Shown piece by piece: positions 7,629-16,735 of a stretch of 64,000 nucleotides of DNA. A program made the position numbers and the translations under genes. The stretch is from Streptomyces griseoviridis (GTDB lineage Bacteria; Actinomycetota; Actinomycetes; Streptomycetales; Streptomycetaceae): the NCBI RefSeq assembly GCF_005222485.1, contig NZ_CP029078.1, positions 5,669,501 through 5,733,500 of the forward strand. Direction: 5' to 3'. Each line of letters starts with the position of its first letter. The first letter of the stretch is position 1. The notes under the pieces were generated by a model. The model saw nothing but the letters and a program-made list of their open reading frames with translations, was not told the DNA's origin and did not search any database.

Positions 7629-8402
7629 GTGAACCTGCGCGACAAGCTGCGTGGCCTGTTGGTCAGGCTGTACGCACGCCGGGTGGAAGGCCACCTGGAC
7701 CACGCTCAGGTGCCCAAGCACATCGGCGTCATCATGGACGGCAACCGCCGCTGGGCGAAGGCCGCGGGTTCGAGCACGGTGCACGGTCACCGCGTCGGCG
7801 CCGAGAAGATCGAGGAATTCCTCGGCTGGTGCACCGAGACGGACGTCGAGGTCGTCACGCTCTGGCTGCTGTCGACGGACAACTTCGACCGGCCCCAGGA
7901 CGAACTCGGCCCGCTCCTCGGCATCATCGAGGACGTCGTGCGCACCCTCGCCGCCGACGGCCGCTGGCGCGTGCACCACGTCGGCACCTCCGACCGGCTG
8001 CCCGCCCAGATGCGGATCGCGCTGAAGGAGGCGGCGGAGTCCACCGCCCACGTCGACGGCATAGTCGTCAACGTCGCCATCGGCTACGGCGGCCGGCAGG
8101 AGATCGCCGACGCCGTGCGCTCCATGATCCAGGACGCCGCCGACAAGGGCACCTCGATGGAGGAGCTCGCCGACGCCGTCGACGTCGACATGATCGGCCG
8201 CCACCTCTACACCAAGGCGCAGCCCGACCCCGATCTGGTGATCCGGACCAGCGGCGAGCAGCGACTGTCCGGTTTCATGCTGTGGCAGACCGCTCACTCG
8301 GAGTACTACTTCTGTGAGGTCTTCTGGCCGGCCTTCCGCAAGGTCGACTTCCTGCGCGCCCTGCGCGACTACGCGGCGCGACACCGCCGCTACGGAGGCT
8401 GA
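7629..8402 (+). CDS. uppS: Isoprenyl transferase (undecaprenyl diphosphate synthase type)
   Basis: The 257-residue protein is a cis-prenyltransferase that extends an allylic diphosphate with isopentenyl diphosphate to make the polyprenyl carrier for peptidoglycan and wall polymers. The catalytic P-loop is seen as HIGVIMDGNRRWA (Asp37). The closing motif RTSGEQRLSGF with the following Trp and EYYF segment is intact near residues 207-222. Length is normal for the family. The GTG start follows a GGAGGGGC site at about 7611-7618. Streptomyces often carry two cis-prenyltransferases, so chain length is not certain. An isolated strong terminator lies 210 bp upstream, and a 337-bp gap separates it from the PhoH gene. 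Confidence 0.93.
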   Translation: MNLRDKLRGLLVRLYARRVEGHLDHAQVPKHIGVIMDGNRRWAKAAGSSTVHGHRVGAEKIEEFLGWCTETDVEVVTLWLLSTDNFDRPQDELGPLLGIIEDVVRTLAADGRWRVHHVGTSDRLPAQMRIALKEAAESTAHVDGIVVNVAIGYGGRQEIADAVRSMIQDAADKGTSMEELADAVDVDMIGRHLYTKAQPDPDLVIRTSGEQRLSGFMLWQTAHSEYYFCEVFWPAFRKVDFLRALRDYAARHRRYGG

Positions 8403-8739
8403 CGGGAACGCCCCGTATACCCCTTCGGCAGCGGAAGTAACAAGGAGTTCACCAGCACGCCGCCCTGTGCTGTGGCATGGTCACGCGCGTTCGAGGGCAT
8501 AACCCTGGCAGGTCGACGCCCGAACCACGGGTGTCGGATCTCAGCGGACGGCACGGGGCCGTCCGCCCGGGAGGCCCTTTGCACCAGCCCGACCGTGCGT
8601 CGGCACGGAAGAAGCAGTGGAGGGCCGGTCCCCGGCCCGTGCGAGGCGGCCGTCGACCGGTCGGGATCCGTCCCGCCCAGCCGGACCCGGCACTCCACTC
8701 CGTCGCTCCCCGACCTCATCCGAGGGGGTACGTCCTTCC
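8403..8739. other. Gene-free leader region before the PhoH-type gene with one hairpin
   Basis: I see no gene in these 337 bases. A 9-bp perfect stem, GCGGACGGC (8544-8552) with GCCGTCCGC (8558-8566) around a 5-nt loop, could terminate the uppS transcript or form part of the PhoH leader. A GAGGGGG ribosome site at 8722-8728 serves the downstream start. Confidence 0.5.
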
Positions 8740-10065
8740 GTGGTGACCAGCGCAAAGCGCCACAAGACCGACCGGCGCACCTATGTTCTCGACACCAGCG
8801 TCCTGCTGGCCGATCCCAACGCCCTGACCCGGTTCGAGGAGCACGAAGTGGTGCTCCCGATCGTCGTGGTCACAGAGCTGGAGGCCAAGCGGCACCATCC
8901 CGAACTCGGCTACTTCGCCCGGCAGGCGCTCAGGCTGCTCGACGACTACCGGGTGCGCTACGGGCGCCTCGACGCGCCCATCCCGATCGGGGAGCTGGGC
9001 GGGACGGTCCGTGTCGAGCTCAACCACTCGGACCCCAGCGTGCTGCCCAGCGGCTACCGCCTGGGGGACAACGACTCCCGCATCCTCGCGGTCGCCCGCA
9101 ACCTCCAGGCGGAGGGCTTCGACGTCACCGTCGTGTCGAAGGACCTCCCGCTGCGGATCAAGGCGTCCTCGGTCGGCCTGCTGGCCGAGGAGTACCGCGC
9201 CGAACTCGCCATCACGGAGAACTCCGGCTGGACGGGCATGTCCGAACTGACGCTCCCGGGCGAACAGGTCGACATCCTCTTCGAGGAAGGCCAGGTGCAG
9301 TTGCCGGAGGCCGCGGACCTCCCCGTGCACACCGGGCTGACCATCCAGTCCGAGCGCGGCAAGGCGCTCGGCCGGGTCACCCCCGAGGGCGGCATCCGGC
9401 TGGTGCGCGGCGACCGCGAGGCGTTCGGCATCAAGGGCCGCAGCGCCGAGCAGCGCATCGCGCTCGACCTGCTCCTCGACCCGGACATCGGGATCGTGTC
9501 GATGGGCGGCCGGGCCGGCACCGGAAAGTCGGCGCTGGCGCTCTGCGCGGGCCTCGAAGCGGTCCTGGAGCGCCGTCAGCACAAGAAGGTGATGGTCTTC
9601 CGGCCGCTGTACGCGGTGGGTGGGCAGGATCTGGGCTATCTGCCCGGCTCCGAGGCCGAGAAGATGAGCCCCTGGGCGCAGGCGGTCTTCGACACGCTGT
9701 CCGCGGTCACCAGCCGCGAGGTCATCGAGGAGGTCACCGCCCGCGGGATGCTGGAGGTGCTGCCGCTCACCCACATCCGCGGACGCTCGCTGCACGACGC
9801 GTTCGTCATCGTGGACGAGGCGCAGTCGCTGGAACGGAACGTCCTGCTGACCGTGCTCTCCCGGATCGGCGCCAACTCGCGGGTGGTCCTCACCCACGAC
9901 GTGGCGCAGCGCGACAACCTCCGGGTCGGCCGGTACGACGGAGTCGTCGCCGTCGTCGAGAAGCTGAAGGGGCATCCGCTCTTCGCGCACGTCACCCTGA
10001 CCAGGTCCGAGAGGTCCCAGATCGCCGCCCTTGTGACCGAAATGCTGGAGGACGTGCAGATCTGA
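8740..10065 (+). CDS. PIN-domain PhoH family ATPase
   Basis: The 441-residue product joins an N-terminal PIN nuclease fold ([15 protein letters not shown], residues about 12-26, with later acidic residues at ELEAKRHH and NDSRILA) to a PhoH-type RNA helicase-like ATPase. Walker A is [11 protein letters not shown] with Lys263, and Walker B is [14 protein letters not shown]-PhoH proteins act as ATP-dependent RNases/RNA helicases in mycobacteria, which is the likely activity here. Two adjacent GTG codons at 8740 and 8743 are in frame. The first lies 11 nt after GAGGGGG and is chosen; a longer reading to 8617 would add a low-complexity Arg/Pro stretch. Stand-alone gene with a long leader. Confidence 0.9.
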   Translation: MVTSAKRHKTDRRTYVLDTSVLLADPNALTRFEEHEVVLPIVVVTELEAKRHHPELGYFARQALRLLDDYRVRYGRLDAPIPIGELGGTVRVELNHSDPSVLPSGYRLGDNDSRILAVARNLQAEGFDVTVVSKDLPLRIKASSVGLLAEEYRAELAITENSGWTGMSELTLPGEQVDILFEEGQVQLPEAADLPVHTGLTIQSERGKALGRVTPEGGIRLVRGDREAFGIKGRSAEQRIALDLLLDPDIGIVSMGGRAGTGKSALALCAGLEAVLERRQHKKVMVFRPLYAVGGQDLGYLPGSEAEKMSPWAQAVFDTLSAVTSREVIEEVTARGMLEVLPLTHIRGRSLHDAFVIVDEAQSLERNVLLTVLSRIGANSRVVLTHDVAQRDNLRVGRYDGVVAVVEKLKGHPLFAHVTLTRSERSQIAALVTEMLEDVQI

Positions 10066-10511
10066 CAGGCACCGCCCAATAAGGGCCGGTTACCCGACGG
10101 TTGGCGCCGTCCGGCAAAGGCAGTGAGCCTAGCCGGGCGGCGTCTTCGCGCGTGAGCGTTTCTCGAAATGCCGTGGGCCAAACGGGCTGTGAGCTTTCAC
10201 ACTCAACTCGGAATTGCCTCCCGGTGTTGCCGTACGGCAGAGTCTCCTTCCTGTCAGGCCCCGCATACGACACACAGGTAACCCTGGGGATGCCCCGCAC
10301 CGGCACGGCGCGGAGAGGTACGGCATCCCCACGCACCACCGCCAACTCCACAGCGTCGTCGTATGCCGCCCGAGCACCACGCGGCGCTCCCGTCACGGGA
10401 GTTGCCCACCGGGTCCGCGCCTCCCGTGACCCCGCAGTACGGAGGCCAGCGCCAGGGGCACGATTGCGTCCGCCACGGTCACCGAAGCGGGCGATGCTGG
10501 AAGGAAACCGT
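10066..10511 (+). promoter_or_regulatory. Long structured leader of the SLT-domain gene
   Basis: These 446 bases hold no convincing gene. Two perfect 10-bp inverted repeats stand out: TGGGGATGCC/GGCATCCCCA (10285-10294 with 10322-10331) and GTCACGGGAG/CTCCCGTGAC (10392-10401 with 10421-10430). Genes for secreted wall hydrolases in Streptomyces are often controlled by leader RNAs, so a riboswitch or attenuator is possible. I did not find the conserved blocks expected of the ydaO c-di-AMP class, and the identity stays open. Confidence 0.5.
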
Positions 10512-11207
10512 GTGAGCCGGATTTCGGTCCGGGGATTCGCAGTGGCCTCGGCCACCGCGGTCACCGCTGTCGGAAGCGTCGTCGGTGTTGCCTCGGGCAG
10601 CGTCGCGCAGAACAACGACGCCGAGGCAACGGCTGCCGACGCCACGCTCCTCGCGGACATACCCGCGGGTCAGCAGGCCCAGGTGCAGACCGCGTCCCTG
10701 ACGCAGCAGGCCGAGACACAGGCCATCGCGGCGGACGCCTCCGCCAAGAAGGACGCGGAGGAAGCGGCCCGCAAGGAAGCCGCCAAGACCGCGGTCGCGA
10801 AGAAGGAGGCCGCGGAGAAGGCCGCCAAGGACGCCAAGGAGCGTGCCGAGGCCAAGGCCGCAGCCGCCCGCAACGCCACGCGTGACGCCTCCAGCTTCAC
10901 CCCGCAGAGCTCGTACACCGTGGCCCAGATCCAGGCGATGGCCCGTCAGATGGTGCCGAGCAGCCAGTTCCAGTGCTTCAGCAACATCGTGAACCACGAG
11001 TCCAGCTGGAACATGCACGCGACCAACGCCTCCTCCGGGGCCTACGGTCTCTTCCAGGCGCTCCCCGCCTCCAAGTACTCGTCCGCCGGCTCCGACTGGC
11101 AGACCAACCCGGCCACCCAGATCAAGTGGGGCCTCAGCTACATGGACGGCCGCTACGGCAGCCCGTGCGACGCGTGGTCCTTCTGGCAGGCGAACAACTG
11201 GTACTAG
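10512..11207 (+). CDS. Secreted SLT-fold lytic transglycosylase-like protein
   Basis: The 231-residue product has a signal peptide (residues about 1-35) and a long Ala/Lys/Glu-rich coiled-coil stretch (about 60-115). The C-terminal domain carries CFSNIVNHESSWNMHAT, GAYGLFQALPASKYSS and WGLSYMDGRYGSPCDAW, typical of transglycosylase SLT-like or lysozyme-like folds, with the Glu of NHESSW as likely catalytic acid. It should cleave or remodel peptidoglycan outside the membrane. The GTG at 10512 is chosen because GGAAGGA sits 6 nt before it; an ATG at 10494 is an alternative. The long leader upstream and the 14-bp hairpin downstream make it a monocistronic unit. Confidence 0.85.
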   Translation: MSRISVRGFAVASATAVTAVGSVVGVASGSVAQNNDAEATAADATLLADIPAGQQAQVQTASLTQQAETQAIAADASAKKDAEEAARKEAAKTAVAKKEAAEKAAKDAKERAEAKAAAARNATRDASSFTPQSSYTVAQIQAMARQMVPSSQFQCFSNIVNHESSWNMHATNASSGAYGLFQALPASKYSSAGSDWQTNPATQIKWGLSYMDGRYGSPCDAWSFWQANNWY

Positions 11208-11247
11208 TACCGGCGGCCGCTCTCCCGCGGCCCCTCATCTCCACCCC

Positions 11248-11282
11248 GGCAGCCCCTCCCCGTCCTAGGGGGAGGGGCTGCC
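11248..11282 (+). terminator. Perfect 14-bp hairpin after the SLT-domain gene
   Basis: GGCAGCCCCTCCCC (11248-11261) pairs fully with GGGGAGGGGCTGCC (11269-11282) around a 7-nt loop, 40 bp after the stop codon. It has no T-run, the usual form in high-GC actinobacteria. Confidence 0.85.
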
Positions 11283-11352
11283 GCCCTGTACGGTCGGACA
11301 CGCAACGGCTCCGGGGGGAGTGGCGGGGAAAGACGGGGGAAGAGGACGCATC

Positions 11353-12819
11353 ATGTCGAGAGTGCCAGGGTGGCTCGGTCAGGTCGGCAACCGACTGACC
11401 GAGATGAGTGAACGGCTCGACGAGCGCCGCGCCGAGGCCGAGCGGGAGGACGACGAGGGCGGCACCGCCCGCCCCTCGTCGTCCCGGGGCCACGGCGGCG
11501 GAGCCAGGGAGCACGCGACCGAGGTGCTTTCCGTCGTGGTCTCCCGCCCCGACCCCGCGCACGCCGTGCCCTGGGGGGTGCGGGTCGCCGCCGAGGCCGG
11601 CTGGCGGCTGCTCGTGCTCGCGGGCACCGTCTGGGTGCTGATGCGGGTCATCAGCGCCGTGCAGCTCCTGGTCCTCGCCTTCGTCGCCGCCCTGCTGATC
11701 ACCGCGCTGCTCCACCCGACGGTGGCCAGGCTCTGCCGGTACGGCGTGCCGCGCGGCCTCGCCACCGCGCTCACCGCGATCTCCGGCTTCGTCGTCATGG
11801 GGCTGATCGGCTGGTTCGTGACCTGGCAGGTCATGGAGAACATCGACACCCTGTCCGACCAGATACAGGACGGCATCGACGAACTCCGCAAGTGGCTGCT
11901 GAACAGCCCCTTCCACGTCACCGACAAGCAGATCAACCAGATCGCGAAGAACCTCCGCGACGCGATCGGCGCCAACACCGACCAGATAACGTCCGCGGGC
12001 CTCGAAGGCGTCCAGGTCGTCGTCGAGGCGCTCACCGGCATCCTGCTGACGATGTTCTCCACGCTCTTCCTGCTCTACGACGGCCGGCGCATCTGGGGAT
12101 GGACGCTCAAGCTGGTGCCCGCCGCGGCCCGTCCCGGTGTCGCGGGCGCCGGTCCGCGCGCCTGGCGCACGCTGACCGCCTATGTGCGCGGCACGGTCCT
12201 GGTGGCTCTCATCGACGCCATCTTCATCGGCCTCGGCATCTACTTCCTCAATGTGCCGATGGCCGTCCCGCTCGCCGTCTTCATCTTCCTGTTCTCCTTC
12301 ATCCCGCTGGTCGGCGCGGTCGCCTCGGGCGCCCTCGCGGTCGTCGTGGCGCTGGTGACGCAGGGCGTGTTCACCGCGGTGATGACGCTCGTGGTGGTCC
12401 TCGCGGTGCAGCAGATCGAGGGCCATGTGCTCCAGCCGTTCATCCTGGGCCGCGCGGTCCGCGTCCACCCGCTCGCCGTGGTGCTCTCGGTGGCGGGCGG
12501 CGGCATGATCGCGGGCATCGGCGGCGCGGTGGTCGCGGTGCCGCTGGTGGCGGTCACCAACACGGTGGTCGGCTATCTGCGGGCGTACGCCCACGACCAG
12601 AGTGTCGCCGACGCGGCGGGCCGTCAGCCCGCGGTGCCCGCGACGGCCGGCTCGGCCCCGCCCGACACCCCCGCGGGCGCCAGCCCGGCCCCCGCCGACA
12701 CCCCCGCCGACGGCACCCCCACCGGCACGCCGGACGGCGGTGACCGCGACGGCGGTCAGGGCGACGGCGGCACGGGGGCCGGCGGCAAGGGGGCTGGCGG
12801 CACGGGAGGCCCGTCGTAG
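11353..12819 (+). CDS. AI-2E family (PerM-type) membrane permease
   Basis: The 488-residue protein has about eight predicted membrane helices between residues 80 and 415 with the family pattern: paired N-terminal helices, a long amphipathic central loop (DTLSDQIQDGIDELRKW region), and FIFLFSFIPLVGAVASGA followed by QQIEGHVLQPFILGRAV and an IAGIGGAVVAVPLVAV closing helix. Despite the family name, characterised members include Na+/H+ antiporters, so the substrate is unknown. N- and C-terminal tails are cytoplasmic, and the C-terminal 70 residues are Pro/Thr/Gly-rich and disordered. The ATG at 11353 follows GGGGGAAGAGGAC; an upstream GTG at 11320 is less likely. Confidence 0.85.
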   Translation: MSRVPGWLGQVGNRLTEMSERLDERRAEAEREDDEGGTARPSSSRGHGGGAREHATEVLSVVVSRPDPAHAVPWGVRVAAEAGWRLLVLAGTVWVLMRVISAVQLLVLAFVAALLITALLHPTVARLCRYGVPRGLATALTAISGFVVMGLIGWFVTWQVMENIDTLSDQIQDGIDELRKWLLNSPFHVTDKQINQIAKNLRDAIGANTDQITSAGLEGVQVVVEALTGILLTMFSTLFLLYDGRRIWGWTLKLVPAAARPGVAGAGPRAWRTLTAYVRGTVLVALIDAIFIGLGIYFLNVPMAVPLAVFIFLFSFIPLVGAVASGALAVVVALVTQGVFTAVMTLVVVLAVQQIEGHVLQPFILGRAVRVHPLAVVLSVAGGGMIAGIGGAVVAVPLVAVTNTVVGYLRAYAHDQSVADAAGRQPAVPATAGSAPPDTPAGASPAPADTPADGTPTGTPDGGDRDGGQGDGGTGAGGKGAGGTGGPS

Positions 12820-12859
12820 GAGTCGGGCGCGTACGCGGGGCCGCCCCGGCGGGCTCGTG

Positions 12860-12921
12860 GCGCGCCTCGCGCCTCGCATCGCGCATCTCGCACCGCGCGC
12901 CTCGCACCGCGCGCCTCGCAC
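12860..12921. repeat. Degenerate short tandem repeat of a CGCGCGCCTCGCAC-like unit
   Basis: Units of about 14-15 bp built on GCGCCTCGCA recur roughly four times, the last two nearly identical. They lie in the 262-bp gap between the converging permease and FtsX genes. No gene is visible. Confidence 0.6.
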
Positions 12922-13081
12922 ATCCCCGCCCCGGCCCGCGACCGGACCCGCCGCCCCCGAGCCGCTCGGCGCCCTCGCCGAGCCTGGCCCCGCCCCGCCC
13001 CGTCCGGTCGCGGCTCCGCCGACATCCGAGCGGGTCCCTCCCCGGGGTGGGGGAGGGGCCCGATTCCCGTGTCACCGGGCG

Positions 13082-15412
13082 CTACTCGGTGCGCAGCCCG
13101 TCCGGCCGCATCAGCTTGAGCAGCGGCGGCACGCTGAACAGGGTCACCCCCATGACGATCGCCGCGCCGAAGCCGGTCATCGCCAGCACCCCGGTCCAGT
13201 CGATCCGCACCTGCGCGCCGACCATCTTCAGCAGCACCGTGCCCAGCGTCAGCCCGACCGCGCAGGCGAGCACGAGACCGAGCCCCACCGGCACCGCCGA
13301 CTGCCACAGCACCGACATGCCGAGCGTGCGCCGCCGGGTGCCGAAGGCGACCAGCGACGACAGCAGCTTCCTGCGCTCCCGCAGCTGTTCGAGCTGCCCC
13401 ACCAGGAGGCTCGCGCCGATCAGCGCCAGCACGCAGGCCGCGCCCACGAACAGCCCGGTGCGCAGCGAACGGAACTCCGCCGTGCGCTCCTTGGAGACCA
13501 GCGTCTCCGGGGTCAGCAGGACGTCGATCCCGGCGGCCGTGTTGCGCACCTGCTCCTGGGCGTCCGCCGCGCCCGGGACGAGGGACAGGTAGACCACCCC
13601 GCGGATCCCGGCCTCGGCGCCGCTCGGCACGGCGCTCCTGGTGAGCAGGAACCCGCTGCGCTCCGCGCCGGTCGGGTCCACCCGGGTCCGCGCCTGCTTC
13701 AGCTCCTTCGGCAGCCGCCAGGCGGCCGGGGCGACCTGGTCGTCGCTCCCCCACGACGGGTTCAGGTAGAGCCGCTTCCGCGACTTCAGAAGCGTCCGGG
13801 TATCGGTCTGGTCCGCGGTGTCCGCCACGTAGAAGACGTCACCCTCGCGGCAGGACGGCAGGACGGCCACCTCGCGCAGCGACGCGCAGTCGCCGACGCT
13901 CACCTGCGCGCTGTGCTTCGGCTCGACGCGCCCGTCGCCTACCTCGGCGTCGGCGACCGAGACGACCTTGCGCACGCCCTCGGTGTCGCGCATGGCGTCG
14001 GCGATCCTGGTCACCGGCGCCGAGTCCGTGACCTTGATCTGCATCTGCGCGCGGGTCAGGTCGTTGGTGGTCCACTTGCTGTACTGGGCGTCCACCCCGG
14101 CGAACAGCATCTGGAGGGCGATCGCGCCGGCCACCGCCACCGCGATGCCGTTGACCATCCTGGCCGCCGAACCGCCGCTCAACTGGAGCTTGCGGACGGC
14201 CAGTTGCCAGGAGACGGCGCCATGGCCGAGGCGGCCGACGACGGTCTCCACGAACCACGGCAGCAGCGCGGTGACCCCGACGAGCAGCAGTAGGACGCCG
14301 ATCACGACCAGGTACTGGTTGAAGTCCCCACCGCCTTCCCCCTTGCCGATCATCGGGGCGAGCGCCGCGAGACCAGCCACCGGCAGCAGCAGCCGCCACC
14401 ACAGCCGGCGCCTGGCGGGCTTCGCCGTCCGCACCACACCGAGCGGTTCGATGACGACCCCGCGCAGCGCGAGCAGCGTCACGCCCACCGCGGCCGCCGG
14501 GACGGCCACCGCCACCAGCACCACAAGGGCGGCGGCGGGGGTCAGGTAGCTCGGGAACACGCTGATCCCGAACACCTCAACGGTGGAAGCCAGTTGACGG
14601 GCCATCAGGAAGAACCCGGCGCCGAACGCGAGGCCGAGCAGCGCCCCCGCCATCGCCTCGCCCGCCGCGATCCGGCGCACCATCCGGCTGTCGGAGCCGA
14701 CCAGCCGCAGCGCGGCGAGCCTGCGGTCCCTGCGCTCGCCGCCGAAGCGCACGGCGGCGGCGATGAAGACCCCGACCGGCATCAGCAGCACCACGAACAC
14801 CACCAGGATCAGGAGCGTCATCACCGGATCGCTCTCCTCGCCCCGGCTCGGGCTGCCGAAGTGGTCGATCCGGGCCACGTGCGGCGGGTCGATCCGGCTC
14901 GCCAGGTCCTCGGCGCCCGCGTAGTAGGCGAGTTCCTGCGAGCCGACCAGGCCGCTCTCCGTGATGGTGCCGCTCACCCGGTAGGGCAGCCGGGCGCGCA
15001 GCGTCGTCCCGTCGGGGGAGTCGAGCAGCTTCTTCAGCGCGGGCGAGACCACCATGTCGCCGGTGGCCGGGAACGCGTCGAGACCGGGCGGCAGCGGCGC
15101 CTTGGCGCCCTCCGGTTCCATCACCCGGCCGCGGATGTCGGCACCGCGGTACTCGGTGTCGTTGTCCGCGATCACCAGGGTGTCGTCGGCCGGCTTCGTC
15201 GCCTCGAAGATGTACGTGAAGTCCGCGCGCTGCCGCTCCCGGTCGTGCCGGACGGACAGCGCGGTCGGCAGGGTCGTGGTGAGCAGCAGCAGCGCCACCC
15301 CGAGCCCCACGCCGACGGCCGTGAGCAGCGCCCTGACCCAGCCCTCGCGCCCTCCTCCGAAGGCGAATCTGACGCCCAGGGACAGGTCCCTCGACCACTG
15401 CCGCACGTTCAT
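13082..15412 (-). CDS. ABC transporter permease, double FtsX-type
   Basis: The 776-residue protein has about eight to ten membrane helices, with two FtsX-like modules: one at about 210-340 (PVMTLLILVVFVVLLMPVG onward) and one at the C-terminus (GLFVGAACVLALIGASLLVG to VMGVTLFSVPPLL). A large extracytoplasmic part follows an N-terminal helix. This is the MacB/LolC-like mechanotransmission type rather than a classic channel. Its ATG overlaps the stop of the ATPase gene (ATGA, 15409-15412), so the pair is translationally coupled in the order padR, ATPase, permease. It may export or shed antibiotics, lipids or peptides; the substrate is unknown. Confidence 0.9.
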   Translation of the reverse strand: MNVRQWSRDLSLGVRFAFGGGREGWVRALLTAVGVGLGVALLLLTTTLPTALSVRHDRERQRADFTYIFEATKPADDTLVIADNDTEYRGADIRGRVMEPEGAKAPLPPGLDAFPATGDMVVSPALKKLLDSPDGTTLRARLPYRVSGTITESGLVGSQELAYYAGAEDLASRIDPPHVARIDHFGSPSRGEESDPVMTLLILVVFVVLLMPVGVFIAAAVRFGGERRDRRLAALRLVGSDSRMVRRIAAGEAMAGALLGLAFGAGFFLMARQLASTVEVFGISVFPSYLTPAAALVVLVAVAVPAAAVGVTLLALRGVVIEPLGVVRTAKPARRRLWWRLLLPVAGLAALAPMIGKGEGGGDFNQYLVVIGVLLLLVGVTALLPWFVETVVGRLGHGAVSWQLAVRKLQLSGGSAARMVNGIAVAVAGAIALQMLFAGVDAQYSKWTTNDLTRAQMQIKVTDSAPVTRIADAMRDTEGVRKVVSVADAEVGDGRVEPKHSAQVSVGDCASLREVAVLPSCREGDVFYVADTADQTDTRTLLKSRKRLYLNPSWGSDDQVAPAAWRLPKELKQARTRVDPTGAERSGFLLTRSAVPSGAEAGIRGVVYLSLVPGAADAQEQVRNTAAGIDVLLTPETLVSKERTAEFRSLRTGLFVGAACVLALIGASLLVGQLEQLRERRKLLSSLVAFGTRRRTLGMSVLWQSAVPVGLGLVLACAVGLTLGTVLLKMVGAQVRIDWTGVLAMTGFGAAIVMGVTLFSVPPLLKLMRPDGLRTE

Positions 15413-16098
15413 ACCGCGCGCTCCATGTCCCGGGACTTGCCGTCCCGCACGACGATCTCGCGGTCGGAGTAGGCGGCCACCCTGGCCTCGTGGGTCACCA
15501 GGACCACGGCGGCCCCGGTCGTCCGCGCGGCCTCGGTGAGCAGCTCCATCACGCGTTCGCCGTTGAGGGAGTCGAGGGCGCCGGTGGGTTCGTCGGCGAA
15601 GATCACCCGGGGGTCGGTGACCAGCGCGCGGGCCACCGCCACCCGCTGGCCCTGGCCGCCGGAGACCTCGCCGGGCCGCTTGTCCTTGAGGCCGTCGACC
15701 TCCAGGCGCTCCATCCAGGAGAGCGCGGCGCGCTCGGCGGTCCTGCGCGGGGTGCCGTTCAGCCGCAGCGGCAGCGCGACGTTCTCGACGCAGGTCAGCT
15801 CGGGCACCAACTGGCCGAACTGGAAGACGAACCCGAACTCCGAGCGGCGCAGCGCGCTGCGCTGGGCGTCGGTCATGGTGGCCATTTCCTGGCCGTTGTA
15901 GCGGATCGACCCGGAGTCGGGCGGGACGATCCCGGCGAGGCAGTGCAGCAGCGTCGACTTGCCCGACCCCGAGGGGCCCATGACGGCGACGACCTCGCCC
16001 GGGTGGATGGAGAACTCGGCGCCGTCGAGGGCGACCGTGGGGCCGTACGCCTTGTGCAGGTCGACGGCGGTGAGCAGGGAACCGGTCGGGTGCGTCAT
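15409..16098 (-). CDS. ABC transporter ATP-binding protein (MacB/LolD type)
   Basis: The 229-residue ATPase has Walker A GPSGSGKST, a Q-loop near FQFGQLVPELT, the signature VSGGQGQRVAVARAL, Walker B VIFADEPTGALDS and the H-loop VTHE. The Glu-Pro-Thr-Gly-Ala-Leu-Asp sequence places it with the LolD/MacB/FtsE group that drives FtsX-type permeases. The start at 16098 overlaps the PadR stop (ATGA, 16095-16098), and its stop overlaps the permease start. It powers the permease at 13082-15412 at the cytoplasmic membrane. Confidence 0.92.
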   Translation of the reverse strand: MTHPTGSLLTAVDLHKAYGPTVALDGAEFSIHPGEVVAVMGPSGSGKSTLLHCLAGIVPPDSGSIRYNGQEMATMTDAQRSALRRSEFGFVFQFGQLVPELTCVENVALPLRLNGTPRRTAERAALSWMERLEVDGLKDKRPGEVSGGQGQRVAVARALVTDPRVIFADEPTGALDSLNGERVMELLTEAARTTGAAVVLVTHEARVAAYSDREIVVRDGKSRDMERAV

Positions 16099-16619
16099 GC
16101 CGTCACCGCCGCGCGGAGCTTGTCGAGCCGGGCCGCGGTCAGTTCGAGCCAGCGCAGGTCGGCCTCCAGGTGGAACAGGGCGTGGTCGCAGATCAGCTGG
16201 TCGGCGAGGTCGCCCTGGCGCTTGCGCTCGGTCAGCGCGCGCATCGTGCGCAGGTGTTCGGAGCGCTGCGTGTCGAGGATGTCGGCGGCGTCGCGCCGGG
16301 TGAGCAGGGCGAGGACGACCTTGGTGTACAGGGTCGACTGGAGGTAGGGCTCCGGCGCCTCGGGGGTCGCGAGCCACCGTTCGACGTCGGTGACGCCGGC
16401 CTCGGTGATCGCGTACCGCTTGCGCTCGGGTCCGCCGCCCGCCTCTATGCCGTCGACCTCGACGAGACCGTTCTTCAGCAGGCGCGACATCGTCGAGTAG
16501 ACCTGGCCGTAGTGCAGCGGCCGGTCGTGACCGAACTTCTCGTCGAAGGCCCGCTTCAGGTCGTAACCGTGTCGCGGGCCGGACTCCAGGAGCCCCAGAA
16601 GGGTGTGACCAATGGACAT
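16095..16619 (-). CDS. PadR family transcriptional regulator of the ABC operon
   Basis: The 174-residue protein begins with the PadR winged-helix pattern (HTLLGLLESGPRHGYDLKRAF, then LHYGQVYSTMSRLLKNGLVE and RKRYAITEAG). The helical C-terminal half (about 85-174) is the PadR dimerisation domain found in longer members. PadR proteins usually repress their own operon and transport genes and are relieved by the transported compound. It is first gene of the operon and is coupled to the ATPase. The palindromic elements at 16631-16659 lie directly upstream and are the obvious operator candidates. Confidence 0.9.
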   Translation of the reverse strand: MSIGHTLLGLLESGPRHGYDLKRAFDEKFGHDRPLHYGQVYSTMSRLLKNGLVEVDGIEAGGGPERKRYAITEAGVTDVERWLATPEAPEPYLQSTLYTKVVLALLTRRDAADILDTQRSEHLRTMRALTERKRQGDLADQLICDHALFHLEADLRWLELTAARLDKLRAAVTA

Positions 16620-16630
16620 GGCCAGGACTC

Positions 16631-16659
16631 TACACAGTGTGTATACCCACGGTGTATAC
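16631..16659 (-). promoter_or_regulatory. Candidate PadR operator: overlapping palindromes
   Basis: The perfect 13-mer palindrome TACACAGTGTGTA (16631-16643) overlaps a second symmetric element, GTATAC (16641-16646) and GTATAC (16654-16659) separated by 7 bp. GTGTATAC also recurs as a direct repeat with a 13-bp step. The AT-rich elements sit 12-40 bp upstream of the padR start in otherwise GC-rich DNA and read TATACA on the minus strand, so they may cover the promoter. Autoregulation is inferred. Confidence 0.6.
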
Positions 16660-16735
16660 CCGGGGTGTCCAGTTGGCGGAGAGGGGCATGAAACCGCAGG
16701 TCAGTGGCGTTTGTCAGGGTTCGGCAACAGCCGAT

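Noticed and set aside
10066..10511. ydaO-type c-di-AMP riboswitch
   Set aside because: The expected conserved blocks (a GGGGTGAAT-like element and a GACAGCTAACC-like 3' element) were not found by eye, so only a generic structured leader is reported.
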